This document shows positions 1-9,537 of a DNA stretch of 64,000 bases, piece after piece. The DNA comes from Flavobacterium flavigenum (GTDB lineage: Bacteria; Bacteroidota; Bacteroidia; Flavobacteriales; Flavobacteriaceae). Location: NCBI RefSeq assembly GCF_027111255.2, contig NZ_CP114285.2, positions 186,001 to 250,000 on the forward strand, written 5' to 3'. The translations under genes and the position numbers were made by a program. Each line of letters starts with the position of its first letter. The stretch's first letter is position 1. The notes under the pieces were generated by a model. It ran no database searches, had not been told where the DNA came from, and was given only the letters and a program-made list of their open reading frames with translations.

Positions 1-14
1 TAAAATAAATAATT

Positions 15-137
15 ATGTCAGCGCAAAGTAAAATTGCAGTAGTAACAGGAGGAAGTCGTGGTCTTGGAAAGATATGGCTAAATTTTGATTCTATATACTC
101 AAACTCAATTTACAGAAATGGAAAATGTACATCTTAG
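15..137 (+). pseudogene. SDR oxidoreductase N-terminal stub
   Basis: An ATG at 15 opens a 40-codon frame whose first 19 residues carry the Rossmann dinucleotide-binding signature TGGSRGLGK, the usual start of a short-chain dehydrogenase. After the lysine the reading switches abruptly to unrelated residues (IWLNFDS...) and stops at TAG 135-137, while a real SDR runs to about 250 residues. The rest of the gene is therefore missing, probably by deletion or recombination. It points right, towards the 3' end of the intact SDR at 224-1057 on the other strand. It is a different gene from that one, because its first residues differ (MSAQSKIAVV against MSTTKVWYIT). Confidence 0.7.
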
Positions 138-223
138 AGGTCCATTTTCCTCACTCAGAAGTTATTGCCTTTATTTAGGGGATTGTAACAAAAGTTTATT
201 TAATTCTAAAATGATTATAAATT

Positions 224-1057
224 TTACTTAAAGTCTGTAGATAGGGACAATGCTTCCCAATCGGACATCTCTTGATTCAATTGCTGTATTTTATTTTTCG
301 CCCTGTTAAAAGCATCACTTCCTAAAAATAAGTTTACCGGTGGATTTTTACTCGATATCAACTCTAAAAAAACGGCTGCAAGCAGATCAGGATTTCCAAG
401 TTGTGTTCCATGCATGCTGTTCATTTTTTCATGATATTCCCTCAGATAGCCGTACTCTTCAATCTGATTTATATTGTAAGCAATGGAATCAGGTGCTGCA
501 AAATTTGTCCTAAACCATCCAGGCAAAACATTTGTAACATGTAATCCAAGCGGTTTTAAATCATTTGCAAGTGCTTCAGATAATCCGCTTAATGCAAATT
601 TTGCAGCGCAGTACATTGACCATCCCAATCCTGGAGCGAAGCCTGCTATTGATGAAATATTAATTATGTTACCTGAACGCTGTTCTCTGAGATAGGGTAA
701 GGCTTTTTGAATGACCCTGACAGCAGCAAAAAAATTAACTTCGAAATTTTCGGTCATTTCCGCAGCGCTAAGTTCTTCAAGTGCGCCTCCTAAACCATAA
801 CCTGCATTATTTACGATTACATCGATCCTGCCAAACTTTTCAATTGTTTTATTAAACGATAACTCAATGGATTGCTCGCTTTTTAAATCTACCACTAATG
901 CCAGAAACCTGTCTCCGTATGTTCCTAACTGGTTAAAAATATTCGATGCTCTTGAGGTGGCTGCTACTCTGTGGCCTTTAGAAAGCAGTTCTTTTGTTAT
1001 AGACAGCCCCATTCCTTTAGAAGCTCCTGTAATATACCAAACTTTAGTTGTGCTCAT
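224..1057 (-). CDS. Short-chain dehydrogenase/reductase (SDR)
   Basis: A 277-residue classical SDR, a soluble NAD(P)-dependent oxidoreductase. The cofactor motif TGASKGMG spans residues 10-17, an NNAG motif lies near residue 86, and the catalytic Tyr149 and Lys153 sit in MYCAAK, with the partner serine in the ISS stretch just before. The C-terminal part (HGTQLGNPDLLAAVFLEL) resembles the SDR subgroup in which the substrate is unknown or a small ketone/aldehyde. The start is the ATG at 1057. It lies 75 bp downstream of the AraC-type regulator on the same strand and is probably co-transcribed with it. Substrate cannot be inferred. Confidence 0.93.
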   Translation of the reverse strand: MSTTKVWYITGASKGMGLSITKELLSKGHRVAATSRASNIFNQLGTYGDRFLALVVDLKSEQSIELSFNKTIEKFGRIDVIVNNAGYGLGGALEELSAAEMTENFEVNFFAAVRVIQKALPYLREQRSGNIINISSIAGFAPGLGWSMYCAAKFALSGLSEALANDLKPLGLHVTNVLPGWFRTNFAAPDSIAYNINQIEEYGYLREYHEKMNSMHGTQLGNPDLLAAVFLELISSKNPPVNLFLGSDAFNRAKNKIQQLNQEMSDWEALSLSTDFK

Positions 1058-1132
1058 AAATTTTATTTTGAGACAAAGTTAAAACTGATAATTATGGCAG
1101 TTTTGTTAAAATAGCACTATTTTTTGTCAAAT

Positions 1133-2038
1133 TCAAACCTTTCTAAAAGATGAGGGACTGCTCTTAGTTTGTTTTTTAAAAAAGTGATAAAAATGCGCCT
1201 GATCCTCAAAACCGAGAGCATAACTAATTTCAGCGATGCTCCAGTTAGTATATTTTAGCAGTGCTTTTGCTTCGGTGGCAAGCCTTTCGAAAATATGGTC
1301 TGTTGTAGTGCGCCCTGTAGTTTTTTTAATTGCCCGATTAAGATAATTAACATGAACAGAAAGCTTTTCTGCTATAGTTTTGGGAGACCTTAACTCAAAG
1401 CGCTGCAATGTCGACTCTATAGGGAATTGCCGCTCAAGAAGTTCTGTAAAGGAAGCTGTAATTCGAGCGCCGGCATCAATATGTCTAAAAAGTTCTTCAG
1501 CCGGCTGTAGCTGCAAAGTTCGGTAAATCAATTCGGTGATGTAACTCTTAATTAATTCATATTTATAAAGGTAATCCTTTTCAAAAGTGCTAATTATCTT
1601 TTCAAAAATAGCACTGATTTCTTCATATTCATTCTCATTGAGTTTGAAGACAGGGTAAAATCCTATAGAAAATAATGGTATTTCATGTAGATTAATCCGG
1701 AAGCTATTCTGAAAAAAATCCTCTTTAAATACACAAAAACATCCCTTGGTGTCTGGCTCAACTTTATCATAAGTATAGGGTACCTTAGGATTGAAAAACA
1801 ATAATGTATCACCCTTTACCTCAATAGCCCTGTCTCCGTAATGAAACGTATTATTACCTCTATATAGCATGATTTTAAAAAAATCCCTGCGAATATAGGA
1901 TGTTGATGTTGCATTGGCAGCAATACGATCTTCAATTCTAAAAACGTTAAATTGTCCAATATGCTTATTGTGCTGCAGTGGTAAATCGTTGAATTTATAC
2001 CGGTAAAACTCCTCAAGAGATTGTATTGATTTTGCCAT
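1133..2038 (-). CDS. AraC family transcriptional regulator
   Basis: A 301-residue regulator with an AraC/XylS-type double helix-turn-helix at the C-terminus (about residues 200-301). The first HTH lies around KTIAEKLSVHVNYLNRAIKK and the second around SIAEISYALGFEDQAHFYHF, ending FKKQTKSSPSSFRK, which is the canonical AraC tail. The N-terminal half is a cupin-like sensing domain (DTLLFFNPKVPYTY). It precedes the SDR gene on the same strand and is likely its local regulator. The region upstream (2039-2457) also contains the start of the divergently transcribed aldehyde dehydrogenase, so it may control both sides. The inducer is unknown. Confidence 0.92.
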   Translation of the reverse strand: MAKSIQSLEEFYRYKFNDLPLQHNKHIGQFNVFRIEDRIAANATSTSYIRRDFFKIMLYRGNNTFHYGDRAIEVKGDTLLFFNPKVPYTYDKVEPDTKGCFCVFKEDFFQNSFRINLHEIPLFSIGFYPVFKLNENEYEEISAIFEKIISTFEKDYLYKYELIKSYITELIYRTLQLQPAEELFRHIDAGARITASFTELLERQFPIESTLQRFELRSPKTIAEKLSVHVNYLNRAIKKTTGRTTTDHIFERLATEAKALLKYTNWSIAEISYALGFEDQAHFYHFFKKQTKSSPSSFRKV

Positions 2039-2457
2039 AAATTAATATATTTTGCAAATTTCAAACTTTTTTTATTACCAGATGTAAATTTTACTGACTT
2101 ATTAAAATGATTTTATAGTTTCAATACATCTCTTACAATTACCTCTTAAAATCATAGAACACTAGAAGGCAATTCAAAATCTTATTACAATAAATATTCT
2201 GTCCATTAAATCAGTTTAGTGTTTTTCTTTAAGTGGGTATTATTAATAGTAGTCTTTTTTTAAAGTTGTATTCTTTTTTATTTATCCAACAACTAAAGCT
2301 CATGCAATAAATTCAGAATTACAATAGAGGATTTTAAATAACAAAACACATTGTTTTTACCAACAATTTGACTAAATTTAAGTAACAAACTCCTGTTGTA
2401 TTAATTGTTAGATAGTAAGAGCAGGATTTTTAGATTTACCTATTAAAAAAACATTTT
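2039..2457. other. Divergent intergenic region
   Basis: A 419-bp very AT-rich spacer between the AraC regulator (minus) and the aldehyde dehydrogenase (plus). It must hold promoters for both directions. I saw no convincing ORF, tRNA or strong hairpin here. Confidence 0.5.
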
Positions 2458-3852
2458 ATGAAAAATACCACTAAAATAATTTTCCCATACGATCAAAGCC
2501 TTATAAAAGAATTGCCTTTAATTGATAAAGGTAACGTTGAAAATATATTGACTACTGCTTACAATTTATTTATTGATCAGCAAAACTGGATTCCTGCTTT
2601 TAAAAGAATTGAAATATTAGAAAAAGCAGCTTTAATAATGAAGGACAGAAGTGAAGAACTAATTCATATTGCTATCAGTGAAGGCGGAAAACCTTATAAA
2701 GACTCAAAAGCAGAAATTCTGAGAGCTATAAAAGGCGTGAAATTATCAGCTGAATATATATCGCACATCAAAGGAGAACAAATTCCGATGGGGCTTACAG
2801 AAGCTTCTGTAAACATAATTGCTTTTACATCAAAAGAACCTATTGGAGTTGTGGCAGCTATCAGTGCATTTAATCATCCATTAAATTTAGCAGTACATCA
2901 AATTGCTACCGCTGTTGCGGCGGGTTGTCCGGTCATATTTAAACCAGCAAGCAGCACGCCATTATCAGGTCTTGCTTTGGCCGATATTTTAAAAGAAGCT
3001 GGTTTACCCGAAGGATGGCTGCAAGTAGTTTTATGTGATAATGAAACAGCAGAAATGTTAGTTACAGATCCGAGAGTTAATTTCCTGACTTTTATTGGTT
3101 CTGCAAAAGTGGGCTGGTCGCTAAAAAGCAAATTGTCTCCGGGAACACGTGCTGCATTAGAACATGGTGGCGCCGCTCCTGTAATTGTAGAAAGTGATGC
3201 TGATTTTAGTGAAATGATTCCCGATTTGGTAAAAGGGGGCTTTTATCATGCAGGTCAGGTTTGTGTTTCAGTTCAGAAGATTTATGTCAATCAGGAAATT
3301 GTCGACCAATTTTTGGACCAGTTTTCTGAGGCAGTGCAAAAATTAATTGTTGGAAATCCTTTTGATGAAAATACAGATGTAGGTTCGCTTATAACGCCCA
3401 AAGAAGTTAATCGTGTCGAGGATTGGGTTAATGAAGCAATTGAAGAAGGCGCTAAATTAATAACTGGCGGAGAACGTATTTCTGACACCACGTTTCAGCC
3501 AACAGTTTTGCTTAATCCATCAGAGGATTCTAAAGTATCAAAGCACGAGATTTTTGGTCCTGTTGTCTGTATATATCCTTTCTCAAGTAGGGAAGAGGCC
3601 ATAAAAAAAGCAAATGCTTTAGAAGTTCATTTTCAGTCCGCTGTTTTTACAAAAAATATTGATGTTGCATTAGATGCGACAAAAAAACTAAACGCTACAG
3701 CTGTTATGGTAAACGACAATACCGCTTTTAGAGTGGATTGGATGCCGTTTGGCGGAAGAGACGCTTCTGGTCTTGGAATGGGCGGAATATCGTATACGAT
3801 AAATGAAATGACAAGAGAAAAGCTAATGGTATTTAAAAGTAAATCTCTCTAA
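2458..3852 (+). CDS. NAD(P)-dependent aldehyde dehydrogenase
   Basis: A 464-residue member of the aldehyde dehydrogenase superfamily, oxidising an aldehyde to the acid with NAD(P). The catalytic cysteine is Cys269 (AGQVCVS) and the general base Glu235 (ALEHGG), 34 residues apart as in well-studied ALDHs. Cofactor-binding motifs FNHPLNLAVHQ and VIFKPASSTP are present, as is the C-terminal EIFGPVV. Length fits the family. The ATG at 2458 follows an AT-rich leader. It could act with the SDR or the flavin oxidoreductase nearby on a common aldehyde pathway, but that is inference only. Confidence 0.93.
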   Translation: MKNTTKIIFPYDQSLIKELPLIDKGNVENILTTAYNLFIDQQNWIPAFKRIEILEKAALIMKDRSEELIHIAISEGGKPYKDSKAEILRAIKGVKLSAEYISHIKGEQIPMGLTEASVNIIAFTSKEPIGVVAAISAFNHPLNLAVHQIATAVAAGCPVIFKPASSTPLSGLALADILKEAGLPEGWLQVVLCDNETAEMLVTDPRVNFLTFIGSAKVGWSLKSKLSPGTRAALEHGGAAPVIVESDADFSEMIPDLVKGGFYHAGQVCVSVQKIYVNQEIVDQFLDQFSEAVQKLIVGNPFDENTDVGSLITPKEVNRVEDWVNEAIEEGAKLITGGERISDTTFQPTVLLNPSEDSKVSKHEIFGPVVCIYPFSSREEAIKKANALEVHFQSAVFTKNIDVALDATKKLNATAVMVNDNTAFRVDWMPFGGRDASGLGMGGISYTINEMTREKLMVFKSKSL

Positions 3853-3933
3853 TTATGAGGATATAAAGAGTAACTGAGTTGACCAGTAAATGCACAAATT
3901 TTTACATTGTATAAATTACTGAGTTTTGATGCG

Positions 3934-3941
3934 TATATTTG
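3934..3941 (+). promoter_or_regulatory. Bacteroidota -7 promoter box TATATTTG
   Basis: Exact match to TAnnTTTG, ending 23 bp before the ATG of the flavin oxidoreductase. A good -33 TTTG at standard spacing is not obvious, so this rests on the -7 element and its position. Confidence 0.45.
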
Positions 3942-3964
3942 AAATAGTAAAAAAATAAGTCATT

Positions 3965-4987
3965 ATGAAGAGTATAGGATTTTTATCATTTGGACATTGG
4001 TCAAATAATCCATCCTACGGATCTCGTACAGCGGGAGATACACTTCTCCAATCAATCGATTTAGCTGTAGCGGCAGAAGAATTAGGCATAGACGGAGCTT
4101 ATTTTCGGGTACATCATTTTGCACAACAGCTAGCTTCACCTTTTCCATTGCTTTCGGCTATTGGCGCCAAAACCAATAAAATTGAAATAGGAACAGGCGT
4201 AATCGATATGAGGTATGAAAATCCGTTGTACATGCTGGAGGATGCCAGTGCTGCCGATTTAATATCAGGAGGACGTTTACAATTAGGAATAAGTAGAGGA
4301 TCACCGGAGCAGGTTATAGACGGTTGGCGTTATTTTGGTTATGAACCTAATGAAAATGAAACAGATGCAGACATGGGACGCCAAAAAGCATTACAATTTT
4401 TAGAAGGATTAAAAGGGGAAGGATTTGCAGAACCAAATCCGTATCCAATGTTTCCAAATCCGCCAGGATTGTTGCGTATCGAACCACATTCAGAAGGATT
4501 GAGAGAAAGGATCTGGTGGGGCGCTGCATCTAATGCAACTGCTGTCTGGGCTGCCGAAAACGGCATGCACCTGCAAAGTTCTACACTTAAGTATGACGAG
4601 AATGGCAAACCTTTTCATATTCAGCAGGCAGACCAGATACGATTGTACAAGGAAGCCTGGAAAAAAGCCGGACATGAACGTGAACCAAGGGTTTCTGTAA
4701 GTCGTTCGATTTTTGCATTAATGAATGATCAGGATAACTATTATTTTGGTTCGCAAGGAAAAGGAGCTGATAGTTTTGGTTATATTGAACGGGATAAAAG
4801 AGCAGTATTTGGAAAAAGTTATGCTGCGGAACCGGATAAGTTAATAGCAGAGCTGGCTCAGGATGAAGCTATACAGGAAGCAGATACCATTCTTCTGACT
4901 ATTCCCAACACTTTAGGAGTCGAGTATAATATACATATTTTATCATCAATTTTGGAGCACGTTGCACCAGGATTAGGTTGGAGATAA
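3965..4987 (+). CDS. LLM class flavin-dependent oxidoreductase
   Basis: A 340-residue luciferase-like monooxygenase family protein, a TIM-barrel enzyme using FMN or F420 to oxidise small substrates. Typical features are the opening GFLSFGHW, EELGIDGAYFRVHHF, the conserved beta-strand motif KIEIGTGVIDMRYENP, and SGGRLQLGISRGSPEQV. The ATG at 3965 lies just behind a -7 box, and a terminator follows the stop codon, so it is probably a single-gene transcript. The substrate is unknown. Confidence 0.92.
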   Translation: MKSIGFLSFGHWSNNPSYGSRTAGDTLLQSIDLAVAAEELGIDGAYFRVHHFAQQLASPFPLLSAIGAKTNKIEIGTGVIDMRYENPLYMLEDASAADLISGGRLQLGISRGSPEQVIDGWRYFGYEPNENETDADMGRQKALQFLEGLKGEGFAEPNPYPMFPNPPGLLRIEPHSEGLRERIWWGAASNATAVWAAENGMHLQSSTLKYDENGKPFHIQQADQIRLYKEAWKKAGHEREPRVSVSRSIFALMNDQDNYYFGSQGKGADSFGYIERDKRAVFGKSYAAEPDKLIAELAQDEAIQEADTILLTIPNTLGVEYNIHILSSILEHVAPGLGWR

Positions 4988-5006
4988 ATTGTAGAAAACA
5001 AACGGA

Positions 5007-5034
5007 AGCCCTCGCATTTAATGGAGGGCTTTTA
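5007..5034 (+). terminator. Rho-independent terminator
   Basis: Arms AGCCCTC (5007-5013) and GAGGGCT (5024-5030) pair perfectly around a 10-nt loop and are followed by TTTATTTT. It lies 20 bp past the stop of the flavin oxidoreductase. Confidence 0.85.
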
Positions 5035-5247
5035 TTTTAAAGAGACTAAAAATTCCTTTGAGAAAATTAAACCCTTAAATTTTAGGTATTAAAGACTTGA
5101 TATGGGTATAAAAAATTGACAATTAGTTGTTTATTTAAGTGACTTCGACGGCATCTTGTAAATTGGCAGTTTAACTTTTAAATCATTTAAAAACTTTCTA
5201 ACAGATGTGACAGAAACAAAAATTTTCTATCCAAATCCAAAAATTAA

Positions 5248-6030
5248 TTATTGTTTCTGAGGAAGCAAATTATCCAAATCAGAAAGTTTGTAAAACTTAA
5301 GATCATTTAGTTTCATGTATTTACAGATAAATTCGAGTGTTTCTATTTTGGTCTGATAATTTTCAGTTATCTCTTTAACAGGTTTGTGGCCGCACAGTAT
5401 TAAAATTTTATTATTTTCTTTAGCGTAATGTAATAATTCGAGAAGATAAGGAATACTAAAATGAATATGGCTGTTATCAATATCAAAAGCAAATACAATT
5501 TTCGAATTGTTGAAATAGCTGTCCTGTTTTTCAGGAATCTCTCCTCCAAATGCACGGCCTCTTATGATCTTAAATTTAGGTGATAGTGCCCTGTCAAGAG
5601 ATTCCGATCTTTCTCCATATGGATAAGCAAATGAAGTAGTTTTAAAGGATTTCTTTTTCAGAGAGATGATCATAGGATTTATTTCCTGATCCATATACTG
5701 GGAAATTCCATATTCCTGTGTAAATTTAACAGCATTATAATGGTGATAACCGTGTCCGGCAATCTCGTGTCCGTATTTTTGCATTTCCAGCAGTTTTTTG
5801 ATTTGTGGAGCTCCTATAGAATCTATTCGGCAGACATTAAAAGTGGCTTTCCATGAATATTTTTTTAAAGCCTGATCAGCTTCGTACCATTCATCAACAT
5901 AAGCATCATCAAAAGATAAAATTACGCCCGCTTTATAAGGTTTTGGTTTTGGTTTTGAATTTTTAGTTTCACAGGATAATAAACTTAACAACATTAAAAG
6001 TAAGAGTGTTTTAGTAAAAAATAGCTTCAT
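5248..6030 (-). CDS. Polysaccharide deacetylase family lipoprotein
   Basis: A 260-residue lipoprotein: signal peptide with lipobox LLSC at about residues 17-20, then a lysine/proline linker and a NodB-type carbohydrate esterase 4 domain. The metal/catalytic motifs are FDDAY near residue 40 and the H-x3-H motif in GHGYHHYN. A YPYG motif (motif 3) follows. Such enzymes remove acetyl groups from N-acetylated glycans (chitin, peptidoglycan or exopolysaccharide). It is divergent from the mprF-like gene (186 bp apart), so both may belong to cell-surface remodelling. Exact substrate unknown. Confidence 0.88.
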   Translation of the reverse strand: MKLFFTKTLLLLMLLSLLSCETKNSKPKPKPYKAGVILSFDDAYVDEWYEADQALKKYSWKATFNVCRIDSIGAPQIKKLLEMQKYGHEIAGHGYHHYNAVKFTQEYGISQYMDQEINPMIISLKKKSFKTTSFAYPYGERSESLDRALSPKFKIIRGRAFGGEIPEKQDSYFNNSKIVFAFDIDNSHIHFSIPYLLELLHYAKENNKILILCGHKPVKEITENYQTKIETLEFICKYMKLNDLKFYKLSDLDNLLPQKQ

Positions 6031-6216
6031 AGATTTTTGCTGTTATTAAATTAAAATTGTAAACGGAATTCATTCAAATATAAAAAAATAGTCTGAATAT
6101 TATATTGTACCTGTATTGAAAAAATAAAGGGACAACTCTTCTACAAATAGATATTTATTGTACATTTATGTACGCCTAAATTTGATTTTCATAACTAAAT
6201 TATCAATAAGATAAAT

Positions 6217-8844
6217 ATGAAAGTACCAACCATTTTCAATACGTTTTCAGATTATTTTAAACAAACAAAAGGTATTTCCTTTTTACGGGAAAATGATAAA
6301 ATTATAAGGCAGTTTGTATTCACTCTTTTCTTTATTGGAGTTGGAATCTGGTTTATCAAACATGAAAATTCAGAGCTTAAAGAAGTAAAAAATGTAATTG
6401 CAGATGCAGGCATTTTTTGGGTTTTATTCGGTGTAACCTTATCCGGAATCTATATCCTCCTTCAGGCACTGATGTATTTTGCTTCTTTTAAAGCGATACA
6501 AAGTGAAATTTCATTCAGGCAATCCGTTGTTTTATTTCTTAAACGAAATTTTGTGAGTGTATTTTTACCGGCAGGCGGAATTTCATCTTTGGCATTTTTT
6601 ACAAAATCCATTGAAAAAAAAGGAGTAAAGCAGACTCAAATTCATTTTGCCTCAATACTTTATGGTTTTGTCGGAATCCTTTCTGTAATTATTGTAGCAA
6701 TCCCTGCTTTATTGTATTCTTTATTTCAGGGCACTTTAGGAGCAGGAGAATGGTATGCATTTGGAGCTGTTGCGGTATTGGGGATCCTGATTTTTTATAG
6801 TTATAAATCAATTTTAAAGAAAAGCAATGTATACCGCCTTATTGTAAAGTTTTTTCCGTCTGCTGAAGTATTTATGGATGATTTGCAGAACAATCGGATC
6901 AACAAACAAAAATTCTGGCTGGTTGTCTTTTTTTCTGTGCTCATTGAGTTTGTCGGAATTACGCATTTGTATATCGCTATGATTGCTTTAGGCTTTACAC
7001 CATCATTATCTGCAGCCATAATGGGGTACATTATTTCGGTGATATTCCTGATTGTTTCTCCCTTTCTTCGCGGGCTTGGCGCTATCGAAATTTCAATGAG
7101 TTTTATACTGATACAATTTGGCTTTTCAAATGTTAATGCCATAGCTGTTACTTTTTTGTATCGTTTTTTTGAATTCTGGATTCCGTTGCTTGCCGGAGCA
7201 TCACTATTTCTGTTTAATGTCAATAAGTTGTTGATGCGCATTGTGCCATCTTTTCTACTTTTTGTATTAGGATTAATCAATATAATATCGGTCTTAACTC
7301 CGGCTATTTCTGAACGTCTTCATACTCTGGAAAATATTGTTCCGGTTTCGGCTATTAAAGCTTCAAATTATTTTGTTATAACAGCCGGATTATTTATGCT
7401 TGTTAACGCGGCTTTTATGCTCAAAGGGCTAAGAAATGCCTGGTGGTTTGCTGTTTTTCTTACCGGTATTTCAGTTATCGGACACCTTACAAAAGCGATT
7501 GATTATGAAGAAGCGATTGTTGCGCTGATCGTTTTGATTAGTTTAATTGTTACCAGAAAAGAATATTATGTAAAAAGCAGTTCGCATTTGCAGAGTATAG
7601 GCTTAAAGACCGTTTTAATGAGTATTGCGGCTGTTTTGGTATACAGCATTCTGGGGTTTTATTTTCTGGATAAGAAACATTTCAATATTGATTTTAACTG
7701 GGTCGAGTCTGTCAAATACGGCCTTCAGAATTACTTCTTAATAGGGAGTTCAGATTTGGTGCCTTTGGATCGTTTTGCGAGACGTTTTTTACTGTCAATT
7801 AATAGTTGTGGATTTTTATCACTCGGATTTTTGATTTACACTTTAGTTCGTCCGTATACCATAAAAAAGGAAGCGTTAGAAAATGATTTTGCAAAAGCTA
7901 TTGAAATTCTGAATAAGTATGGAAATTCTTCTTTAGATTATTTTAAAACCTATGATGATAAAGTTATTTTTATTGCCCGTTCTAATAAAGCCTTTTTAGC
8001 TTATCGTGTGACCGATAATTTTGCCGTAGTACTTGAAAATCCCGTTGCAGCATCAGAGACAGAAATTAAACAATGCATCCTCGAATTTGATGCTTATTGT
8101 TATGACAATGGATTAAGAAGCCTTTATTATCGTGTACCCGAAGAAAATTTGGATTTATATTATTCGCTCCGCAAAAAGAGTTTATTTATCGGTCAGGAAG
8201 GAGTAGTAGATTTATCGTCATTTACTTTGGAAGGCAGTGCTAAAAAATCCCTTCGTAATGCGATAAGTAAAGTAAAAGAGAAAGGTTTTAAAACTACAAT
8301 TCATACGGCACCAGTAAAAGATGGATTATTGCAAAAAATAAAAGCAGTAAGTGATGAATGGCTCGATAGCACCGGAAGAACCGAAATTATTTTTTCGCAG
8401 GGGAGATTTGACTGGGAGGAACTTAAACAGCAGACTATTATTACGGTTGAAAATTCCGAAGAAAAAATTGTGGCTTTTTTAAATGTAATTCCAGATTATG
8501 CAAAAGGGGAAGGAACATATGATTTAATCCGTAAAACGAATGATGCTCCAAACGGAATCATAGATTTCATTCTTTTAGAACTTTTTACGTATTTAAAATC
8601 TCAGGGCTGTACATCCGTAAATCTAGGATTAGCGGCAATGAGCGGATTAGAAGAGGCGAATACTTTTCCTGAAAAATCAATGAAGTTTGCTTATGAACGA
8701 ATAAAATTCTTTTCACATTATAAAGGATTACGCGATTTTAAGGAGAAATTTTCTCCGGTTTGGTACAATAAATACTTAGTTTATTCTCATGATTATGATT
8801 TACTCCAGGCTCCGATAGTTTTAAATAAAGTAGTAAAACCATAA
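6217..8844 (+). CDS. mprF: MprF-like lysyl-phospholipid flippase/synthase
   Basis: An 875-residue inner-membrane protein in the bifunctional MprF arrangement. The N-terminal half (about residues 30-530) holds many hydrophobic segments of the YbhN/LPG-synthase membrane family, including FVSVFLPAGGISS and the polar stretch SPFLRGLGAIE. The C-terminal third (from about 540) is the soluble DUF2156 GNAT-like aminoacyl-transferase domain (LENPVAASE, KKSLRNAISKVKEKGF, MSGLEE). MprF transfers lysine or alanine from aminoacyl-tRNA to phosphatidylglycerol and flips the product, lowering negative surface charge. It heads a tight operon with a DUF998 protein (12 bp) and a VirJ/AcvB-like protein, which supports the assignment. 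The aminoacyl donor and the lipid acceptor are not readable. Confidence 0.88.
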   Translation: MKVPTIFNTFSDYFKQTKGISFLRENDKIIRQFVFTLFFIGVGIWFIKHENSELKEVKNVIADAGIFWVLFGVTLSGIYILLQALMYFASFKAIQSEISFRQSVVLFLKRNFVSVFLPAGGISSLAFFTKSIEKKGVKQTQIHFASILYGFVGILSVIIVAIPALLYSLFQGTLGAGEWYAFGAVAVLGILIFYSYKSILKKSNVYRLIVKFFPSAEVFMDDLQNNRINKQKFWLVVFFSVLIEFVGITHLYIAMIALGFTPSLSAAIMGYIISVIFLIVSPFLRGLGAIEISMSFILIQFGFSNVNAIAVTFLYRFFEFWIPLLAGASLFLFNVNKLLMRIVPSFLLFVLGLINIISVLTPAISERLHTLENIVPVSAIKASNYFVITAGLFMLVNAAFMLKGLRNAWWFAVFLTGISVIGHLTKAIDYEEAIVALIVLISLIVTRKEYYVKSSSHLQSIGLKTVLMSIAAVLVYSILGFYFLDKKHFNIDFNWVESVKYGLQNYFLIGSSDLVPLDRFARRFLLSINSCGFLSLGFLIYTLVRPYTIKKEALENDFAKAIEILNKYGNSSLDYFKTYDDKVIFIARSNKAFLAYRVTDNFAVVLENPVAASETEIKQCILEFDAYCYDNGLRSLYYRVPEENLDLYYSLRKKSLFIGQEGVVDLSSFTLEGSAKKSLRNAISKVKEKGFKTTIHTAPVKDGLLQKIKAVSDEWLDSTGRTEIIFSQGRFDWEELKQQTIITVENSEEKIVAFLNVIPDYAKGEGTYDLIRKTNDAPNGIIDFILLELFTYLKSQGCTSVNLGLAAMSGLEEANTFPEKSMKFAYERIKFFSHYKGLRDFKEKFSPVWYNKYLVYSHDYDLLQAPIVLNKVVKP

Positions 8845-8856
8845 GAGATACGGATT

Positions 8857-9504
8857 ATGGAGGTAGCACGTTTATATTTGGTGAAAATTACAGCTATAAT
8901 GTGTATTACTATTTGTATTTCGGATATTATTGTATTGTTTCTGGCAGGGCTTTATTATCCGGGATACAGCCAGTTGAAAATGACTATGAGTTCTTTAGGG
9001 GCTTCAGAAAGTCCAGTGTCAGAATTCATTTCGGTATGGTGGATATTTATTGGAGTTGCATTTATTTTCTTCGGAATCGTTTTTAGAAAAGCATTCGGAA
9101 GCAATCATAAAAATGTAAGACTGGCTTCCCTGCTGTTTATCCTTTACGGATTAGGAGAAGGAATAGGTTCCGGTATATTCAAAGCAGACAGAATAGCCGG
9201 AAAAATGACCGATTCGTTTGTAATGCATGATATAGCAGGAGGTATTGGTGTTATTGCAGCATTGATCTTACCTTTAGTAATGAAGGAGGTGATGACAAAG
9301 GAAAATAAATCCGGTTTCACTTTATTGTCACAGATTATTTTTACCGTAGGATTTATTACAATGCTGCTTTTTACAATTCAGTTTTCTTCTGATGAAAACA
9401 ATTTTATTGTTTTTTATAAAGGATTGTGGCAGAGGATTTTCATGCTGAATCTTTATGTGTATTTTATTGTAATTTCAGCTATCATGTATCATAAGAAAAT
9501 ATAA
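8857..9504 (+). CDS. DUF998 family membrane protein
   Basis: A 215-residue integral membrane protein with about six hydrophobic segments and DUF998 features (MTMSSLGASESPVSEFISVWW near residues 40-60, then GLGEGIGSGIF). The function of the family is not established. The ATG at 8857 is 12 bp after the mprF-like stop, and 33 bp separate it from the VirJ/AcvB-like gene, so it is inside this operon. An accessory role in aminoacyl-lipid handling is inference. Confidence 0.8.
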   Translation: MEVARLYLVKITAIMCITICISDIIVLFLAGLYYPGYSQLKMTMSSLGASESPVSEFISVWWIFIGVAFIFFGIVFRKAFGSNHKNVRLASLLFILYGLGEGIGSGIFKADRIAGKMTDSFVMHDIAGGIGVIAALILPLVMKEVMTKENKSGFTLLSQIIFTVGFITMLLFTIQFSSDENNFIVFYKGLWQRIFMLNLYVYFIVISAIMYHKKI

Positions 9505-9537
9505 TTTTCAATTTTATAATACTAAATAATAAGTAAG

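Noticed and set aside
6801..7280. 159-aa open frame antisense to the MprF-like gene
   Set aside because: Shadow of a real membrane-protein frame; no domain features.
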